The notes beneath the pieces are model-generated. The model saw only the letters and a program-made list of their open reading frames with translations, made no database searches and had not been told where the DNA came from. From assembly GCA_017560175.1 (NCBI GenBank), contig JAFYOK010000011.1:1-11963 (forward strand): 11,963 nt of DNA, given 5' to 3'. Origin of the DNA: Clostridia bacterium (GTDB lineage: Bacteria; Bacillota; Clostridia; Oscillospirales; Butyricicoccaceae). The position numbers were made by a program, and so were the translations under genes. Shown in pieces: positions 6,369-11,963 of the stretch (position 1 is its first letter; each line of letters starts with the position of its first letter).

Positions 6369-7385
6369 TCAGTTGTTTTCTCTTAAAATGAAACCTCCGC
6401 CCAACACATGACCGTCTTCGGCATAGCAGACCGCCGACTGTCCGGGAGAGAGTGCGCGCACCGATTCTTCAAACTCGATGCGGCCCTGGGCAGGATAGAA
6501 AACGCCGGTTTCAAACTTTTTGGTGTGGCGCACCTTGACGCGGCAGGGGACAGACTCCTGTCCGGCCACATCAGGATCGGTCAGGCAGATGCTGCCGATG
6601 CGAACGGTGGTCGCCTTGGGATCGATGAGCGAAAGGACGATATCGCCGCTTTCAATATCAATATGGCGGACATAAAGGCGGCCGCTGGCGGCGATACCCA
6701 GTCCGCGGCGCTGACCGACGGTATAACGGTGAATACCCAGATGGGGGCCGAGGATCTTGCCGTCTTCATCAACAAAATTTCCCATGAGGGGCTTGGCACC
6801 ACGATCTTCGATAAACTTGCCGTGATCGTCGTCGGGAATGAAGCAGATCTCCATGCTGTCGCCCGTCTTGCTGCTGGAAAGACCGCCCGATGCCGCCAGG
6901 GCACGTGTCTCGCTCTTATCCTGCAATTCTCCCAGAGGGAAAATGCAGCGTGCGATCATTTCGGGGGGCAGACGGTAGAGCATATAGCTCTGATCCTTGG
7001 GGCTGGGTGACGCAAAAAGTTTTCCGTCGCGCACAACGGCATAATGGCCGGTGGCTACCTTTTCGGCACCGATCCGATCGGCCGCTTCAAAAAGACGGCG
7101 GAACTTGACGGCAGGATTGCAGATGATGCAGGGATTGGGGGTCTCGCCGCGCAGATAGCTTTCGACAAAAGGACAGATGACCTTTTCATCCAGTTCGGCG
7201 GCAATATCGATGACCTCAAAGGAGATGCCCAGTTCTTCGGCCGCACGGGCGGCAGACCCTTCATCGGCCCCCGGTCCACGCAGAAAAACACCGTGGATGG
7301 TATAACCCATTTCCTTGAGCAGCAGCGCCGAAGCCGCCGAATCTACGCCGCCCGACAGGCCCAAAACAACCTTTTTTTCTTCCAC
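6369..7385 (-). CDS. mnmA: tRNA-specific 2-thiouridylase MnmA
   Basis: MnmA puts sulfur on C2 of the wobble uridine in Lys, Glu and Gln tRNAs, using ATP to adenylate the base. Seen in 338 residues: the PP-loop GLSGGVDSAAS (9-19), the catalytic Cys C86 in NPCIICN, ATGHYA (111-116), KDQSYML (130-136), the second catalytic Cys C181 in SMEICFIPD, and GQRRGLGI (224-231). The C-terminal beta-barrel half is present. Length is slightly short of the typical 350-370, with no sign of truncation. The start is GTG at 7385-7383, with AAGGAG about 10 nt upstream; it precedes the conserved VVLGLSGG strand by the usual few residues. It is the first gene of the leftward block, divergent from remB. The sulfur donor could be the NifS encoded in this window. 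Confidence 0.96.
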   Translation of the reverse strand: MEEKKVVLGLSGGVDSAASALLLKEMGYTIHGVFLRGPGADEGSAARAAEELGISFEVIDIAAELDEKVICPFVESYLRGETPNPCIICNPAVKFRRLFEAADRIGAEKVATGHYAVVRDGKLFASPSPKDQSYMLYRLPPEMIARCIFPLGELQDKSETRALAASGGLSSSKTGDSMEICFIPDDDHGKFIEDRGAKPLMGNFVDEDGKILGPHLGIHRYTVGQRRGLGIAASGRLYVRHIDIESGDIVLSLIDPKATTVRIGSICLTDPDVAGQESVPCRVKVRHTKKFETGVFYPAQGRIEFEESVRALSPGQSAVCYAEDGHVLGGGFILRENN

Positions 7386-7450
7386 TTTGGCAGTTCTCCT
7401 TTCTGTTTGGTACTATTTTTGCCCGTTTTCCAAAAATAGATACAGGCATA

Positions 7451-7486
7451 CATCTTCATGGTACAACAATCCCGGTCGTTTTGCAA
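7451..7486 (-). promoter_or_regulatory. Candidate sigma-A promoter for mnmA
   Basis: On the minus strand, -35 TTGCAA (7486-7481) and -10 TACCAT (7463-7458) lie 17 nt apart. The start point would be near 7451, giving a leader of about 65 nt that contains the 9-bp inverted repeat at 7413-7439. The -10 is weak, so confidence is moderate. Confidence 0.45.
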
Positions 7487-7619
7487 TGAAATTCTATGCG
7501 GCAGGCCAGAAAAATACCCAAAGACACCCATATTTGTTCTCTGTATTGCCCACAGAAAACCGCAGCAATTCTGCACATTTTTCTCTATATTATATAGCCA
7601 AATTTATAGCCCAAAACCA

Positions 7620-7656
7620 TTGCAGAAAAAGCCTCGTTTGTGCTATAATTAACGTG
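7620..7656 (+). promoter_or_regulatory. Sigma-A promoter for remB (and perhaps gyrB)
   Basis: -35 TTGCAG (7620-7625) and a perfect -10 TATAAT (7644-7649), 18 nt apart, with an extended TG-C before the -10. The start point would be near 7656, about 55 nt before the remB ATG. It is the strongest plus-strand promoter in the window. Confidence 0.7.
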
Positions 7657-7710
7657 TATTTTTGCCGCCTTCAGGTGGCATATTCCAAGACTCTTCGGGA
7701 GGCGCACAGT

Positions 7711-7971
7711 ATGTATCTCCACCTGGGCCGCGATACCGTCGTTCTGCAGAAGGACGTCATCGGTCTTTTTGATCTGGACACATCCACATGGTCGAAACAC
7801 ACCAAGAATTTTCTGACCGCCTGGGAAGAAAAGGGATGCGTTATCAATGTCAGTGACGATCTGCCTAAATCGGCGGTTGTCTGCTGCGGCAAAGATGGCC
7901 GTACCCTGGTCTATATTTCCCAGCTGTCCTCCCAGACGCTGCTCAAGCGTTCCAAAGAAGAACTCTACTGA
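7711..7971 (+). CDS. remB: RemB-like DUF370 protein (extracellular matrix regulator family)
   Basis: This 86-residue protein begins MYLHLGRDTVVLQKDVIGLFDLD, close to the start of the Bacillus subtilis RemB (YaaB) family, and ends with the family-like YISQLSSQTLLKR stretch. RemA/RemB proteins of the DUF370 group act in biofilm-matrix gene control in Bacillus; RemA binds DNA, and RemB's biochemical role is less clear. The start is ATG 7711, 8 nt after GGGAGG (7697-7702); the longer open frame upstream lacks a ribosome site and similarity. Its position just before gyrB is the same as in B. subtilis (recF-yaaB-gyrB), which supports the assignment. It ends 5 nt before structured element copy 2. 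Function in this organism is inferred only. Confidence 0.88.
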   Translation: MYLHLGRDTVVLQKDVIGLFDLDTSTWSKHTKNFLTAWEEKGCVINVSDDLPKSAVVCCGKDGRTLVYISQLSSQTLLKRSKEELY

Positions 7972-7974
7972 TTC

Positions 7975-8128
7975 TCTGGGCCTCGAAACAGGCACATACA
8001 GTGCCTTCGGTTTCTCAGCCCAAAAGAGTTCCGGCCTGCGGGCCGGATTTCGCGGCATCTTTGCGAAGATGCGCGCGGTTTATGGAGTTTTTGCCCGGCG
8101 CATGTCCGTGCAAAAACAAATTGTTAAA
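7975..8128 (+). repeat. Structured intergenic element, copy 2 (four stems, covaries with copy 1)
   Basis: It starts about 4 nt after the remB stop. Stems: P1, TGGGC/GCCCA (7977-7981 with 8018-8022) plus GAAAC/GTTTC (7985-7989 with 8010-8014), holding an extra inner hairpin AGGCAC-ATACA-GTGCCT (7990-8006) absent from copy 1; P2, CCGGCC-TGCG-GGCCGG (8031-8046); P3, GCATCTT-TGCG-AAGATGC (8055-8072), extendable by CGCG/CGCG around a bulge; P4, GTTTTTGC/GCAAAAAC (8087-8094 with 8110-8117), inner CGG/CCG, and the same C-T mismatch as copy 1. It is oriented like gyrB, whose start is about 85 nt beyond it. Confidence 0.85.
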
Positions 8129-8165
8129 ATCCAACAGTATCAATTTTTCATTTTCATATATCATC

Positions 8166-8180
8166 GGCCGCATCGCGGCC
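8166..8180 (+). other. Short GC hairpin upstream of gyrB
   Basis: GGCCGC-ATC-GCGGCC forms a 6-bp stem with a 3-nt loop about 19 nt before the gyrB ribosome site (AAGGAG, 8199-8204). No U-tract follows. It may be part of the gyrB leader fold. Confidence 0.4.
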
Positions 8181-8213
8181 TGTCGGCTACCATAAGACAA
8201 GGAGCAGAAATCT

Positions 8214-10139
<1,926 letters not shown>

Positions 10140-10476
10140 TCTATAGTTTCCCCAAGATGCCGGGTGCGGAAGCACCAAAGCATTGTGGGATACATAGGGG
10201 CATATCACCCCACGAAATGCAAGCATTTCGCAGGGACCCCGAGGGGATTGATGAAAGCAGTTGCAGAGCAACTGACCCCCCTATGCGACTTTTGCATACT
10301 TTGCGTCGTGGCAAAGTATGGCCGGGGTTTGGGGCGGCAGCGCCCATCCCGGTGCAAATCAGAAACTGCCATCTTCATGGATGAAGGCAGCAATTCTCAT
10401 CTATATAGTACAGAAATCACGATATATTCTATGGGGTCCCCGTCCACCGACGGGGCAAAAGGAGCACGATAAGACT
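10140..10476 (+). other. Densely folded gyrB-dnaA intergenic region
   Basis: No gene is supported in these 337 bases, but there are many hairpins. GGTGC-GGAA-GCACC (10163-10176) has a GNRA loop. CATAGGGG (10193-10200) pairs with CCCCTATG (10278-10285), closing a multibranch that holds CGAAATGC-AA-GCATTTCG (10213-10230) and CAGTTGC-AGA-GCAACTG (10258-10274). Then CATACTTTGC/GCAAAGTATG (10295-10320, 6-nt loop), CCGGG/CCCGG (10322-10326 with 10348-10352) enclosing GGGCG-GCAG-CGCCC (10332-10345), and a bulged CTGCC..TTCAT/ATGAAGGCAG (10366-10390). Only the last part (about 10391-10430) is AT-rich and promoter-like, with no convincing -35/-10 pair. No DnaA box is seen. Possible identities: structured leader RNA, small RNA, or a palindromic repeat. 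Confidence 0.7.
10438..10464 (+). promoter_or_regulatory. Hairpin next to the dnaA ribosome binding site
   Basis: CCCCGTC-CACC-GACGGGG (10438-10455) is a perfect 7-bp GC-rich stem ending 2 nt before the AAAAGGAG ribosome site (10457-10464). The upstream GGGG at 10433-10436 could compete for the CCCC arm. The site itself is 12 nt from the ATG, longer than its neighbours' 8-9 nt. This suggests possible translational control of dnaA. Confidence 0.5.
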
Positions 10477-11811
10477 ATGTACACACCATCCGCCCTGCTG
10501 GACGGGGCCATTAAAAAACTGACCGACGAAAAGGGCGATCTTGTCGTCTCCACCTTCTTTGAAGAAGCCGAAGCGCTGGCTGTGGAAGGCAACCGCCTGG
10601 TGGTCAAGGTGCCCACCGATCTGGTCCGCAGCGTACTGGAACAGCGCTTCGCCGTTGATGTTGCCGATATCATCTCGGATATTGCCGGCCAGCGTATGCG
10701 CGTTGAGTTCCTCTCCGACCCTGCGCAGTATAAGAAATACGAGCAGAGCAAGAGCCAGCTGCCTTCCGGTTATTCGGGCTATACCTTCGATTCCTTTATC
10801 GTCGGCAATTCCAACAAGCTGGCCCATGCGGCTGCCATGGCCGTTGCCAACGGTCTGAGCCAGCCCGACGGCGCACCCAATGCCGCTTCGGCCATCTATA
10901 ACCCTCTCTTCATCTACGGCCAATCGGGTCTGGGCAAGACCCATCTGCTCTATGCCATGATGGAGATGATCACCACCCACCGCTTTGACAAAAAGGTCAT
11001 CTATATCAAGGGCGACGAGTTTACCAACCAGCTGGTCCGTGCCATTGAAGACAAGAACGTTCCCGCCTTCCGCGACAAGTATCGCGGCGCCGACCTGCTG
11101 CTGGTGGACGATATCCAGTTCATCGCCGGCAAGGAGCGTACACAGGAGGAGTTCTTCCATACCTTCAACCATCTGTATGAAGCCGGCAAGCAGATCGTCC
11201 TGACGTCTGACCGTCCCCCCAAGGAGATGGCCACCCTGCAGGAGCGTCTGTCCACCCGTTTTGAGTGGGGCCTGCTGACCGACATCCAGCCCCCCGATCT
11301 GGAGACCCGTATGGCACTGGTCAACGTAAAGGCCAGCAACCTGGGTGTCCAGCTCCCCGTCGATGTCACCGAATACATCGCATCCTGCATCACCAGCAAC
11401 GTTCGTCAGCTGGAAGGTGCCGTCAAGAAGCTGGCTGCCCTCCATTCCATTATGAACATTCCCATCGATATCGATCTGGCCCAGCGTGCCATCAAGGATA
11501 TCTTTAAGGAAAGCCCCGGTCTCAATCCCACACCTCAGCTCATTCTGGAGGAAGTTTCGTCCTTTACCGGTGTGGCCAAAGACAAGATCCTGGGCAAATC
11601 GAAGTCCAAAGACATCGTCCATGCCCGTCAGATGATGATCTATCTGATCACACAGATGACCGATCTGTCGCTGCCCGCCATCGGCCGCTTTATCGGCAGA
11701 GACCATACCACAGCCCTCTACGCACGCGATAAGATCGCCGAAGAAATTCAGACCAATCCCGGCCTGGATGCCACCATCAAAGATCTGATGAAAAACATCC
11801 GCAGCCGCTAA
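10477..11811 (+). CDS. dnaA: Chromosomal replication initiator protein DnaA
   Basis: DnaA binds TTATCCACA boxes and opens the origin. In 444 residues: domain I about 1-80; a very short domain II linker (about 82-100); the AAA+ domain with Walker A GQSGLGKT (148-155), Walker B LLLVDD (207-212), sensor region VLTSDRPP (241-248), and R257/R261 in the RLSTRF box (arginine-finger region); then the domain IV helix-turn-helix with the DnaA signature GRDHTTALYA (407-416, family usually GRDHTTVLHA). The start is ATG 10477 after AAAAGGAG at 12-nt spacing; the open frame reaches further upstream to 10318 but crosses the folded region without a ribosome site. Two perfect DnaA boxes begin 3 nt after the stop, so the origin lies on its 3' side, where dnaN usually follows (not in the window). 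Confidence 0.97.
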   Translation: MYTPSALLDGAIKKLTDEKGDLVVSTFFEEAEALAVEGNRLVVKVPTDLVRSVLEQRFAVDVADIISDIAGQRMRVEFLSDPAQYKKYEQSKSQLPSGYSGYTFDSFIVGNSNKLAHAAAMAVANGLSQPDGAPNAASAIYNPLFIYGQSGLGKTHLLYAMMEMITTHRFDKKVIYIKGDEFTNQLVRAIEDKNVPAFRDKYRGADLLLVDDIQFIAGKERTQEEFFHTFNHLYEAGKQIVLTSDRPPKEMATLQERLSTRFEWGLLTDIQPPDLETRMALVNVKASNLGVQLPVDVTEYIASCITSNVRQLEGAVKKLAALHSIMNIPIDIDLAQRAIKDIFKESPGLNPTPQLILEEVSSFTGVAKDKILGKSKSKDIVHARQMMIYLITQMTDLSLPAIGRFIGRDHTTALYARDKIAEEIQTNPGLDATIKDLMKNIRSR

Positions 11812-11814
11812 AAC

Positions 11815-11963
11815 TTATCCACAGTTATCCACAGATGCTGTGGGCAACCGCGCGCAAAAGCTGTCAGAAATCCTGTGGAAAAAATTGTGGAAAAAATCGC
11901 CTGTGAAAAACAGAGAGAAACTCACAGAAGGCTGTGGATGGGCAAATCCGCTCCCAGAGCCAC
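11815..11963 (+). other. oriC: DnaA-box cluster, probable oriC (partial)
   Basis: Two perfect DnaA boxes TTATCCACA stand in tandem at 11815-11823 and 11825-11833, one nucleotide apart, so their period is 10 bp. Opposite-strand candidates are TGTGGGCAA (11839-11847, two mismatches), TGTGGAAAA (11874-11882 and 11886-11894, one mismatch each) and TGTGGATGG (11933-11941, two mismatches). A-rich runs at 11879-11884 and 11891-11896 could belong to an unwinding region. Box 2 and the next inverted site also form CCACAG-ATG-CTGTGG. No gene start is visible before the edge. The location between dnaA and, presumably, dnaN is a classic origin position in Firmicutes. Confidence 0.85.

Larger units (their letters stand above)
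7386..7710. other. Divergent gap between mnmA and remB
   Basis: No gene is supported in these 325 bases. The gap is noticeably AT-richer than its surroundings and holds one promoter candidate on each strand. It also holds a 9-bp inverted repeat in the mnmA leader (CTATTTTTG at 7413-7421, CAAAAATAG at 7431-7439), a 13-nt palindrome (CTATATTATATAG, 7585-7597), and a small hairpin in the remB leader (TGCCGCC-TTCA-GGTGGCA, 7663-7680, one G-U pair). No tRNA or terminator is seen. Confidence 0.7.

Noticed and set aside
10318..10476. Upstream extension of the dnaA reading frame
   Set aside because: It crosses the folded region, has no ribosome site, and translates to nothing DnaA-like before residue M at 10477.

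Overview
The window looks like an origin-proximal piece of a clostridial chromosome, probably Oscillospiraceae/Ruminococcaceae (Faecalibacterium/Gemmiger-like). This is inferred from moderately high GC with C-ending codons, strong AGGAGG-type ribosome sites, an IscU-type scaffold with an acidic/His tail, a Ddl with a Gly/Ser/Lys loop, and RemB/DUF370 next to gyrB. No database search was possible.

Layout. Everything left of about 7.4 kb is on the minus strand. In transcription order it is mnmA (tRNA 2-thiouridylase), an alpha/beta hydrolase, a membrane-anchored MurF-type ligase, ddl (D-Ala-D-Ala ligase), nifS/iscS and iscU/nifU (Fe-S assembly, ended by a clear terminator), then a partial M14 zinc carboxypeptidase running off the left edge. 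From 7.7 kb rightward everything is on the plus strand: remB (DUF370), gyrB, dnaA, and a DnaA-box cluster (oriC) reaching the right edge. The divergent gap 7386-7710 separates the two blocks.

How the genes fit together. Ddl makes D-Ala-D-Ala and MurF adds it to the muramyl tripeptide; the hydrolase is 16 bp upstream of murF and probably cotranscribed. NifS supplies sulfur to the IscU scaffold and plausibly to MnmA. GyrB, DnaA and the box cluster form the replication-initiation region, but the order remB-gyrB-dnaA-oriC differs from the common dnaA-dnaN-recF-remB-gyrB order.

Most interesting signal. Two intergenic elements of about 145-155 bp lie on opposite strands: 3769-3912 (minus, murF-ddl gap) and 7975-8128 (plus, remB-gyrB gap). 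They are clearly homologous, each begins 5-8 nt after the upstream stop codon, and each is oriented like the gene downstream. They fold into the same four-stem structure, and every stem substitution I could find by eye is compensated on the other arm (seven covarying base pairs). This looks like a conserved structured RNA or structure-selected repeat that I cannot match to a named family. A different, densely folded region fills the gyrB-dnaA gap. Two further gaps hold palindromes sharing the core TCCACAGGCTGTGGA; one of these, and a similar arrangement at oriC, resembles head-to-head DnaA boxes.
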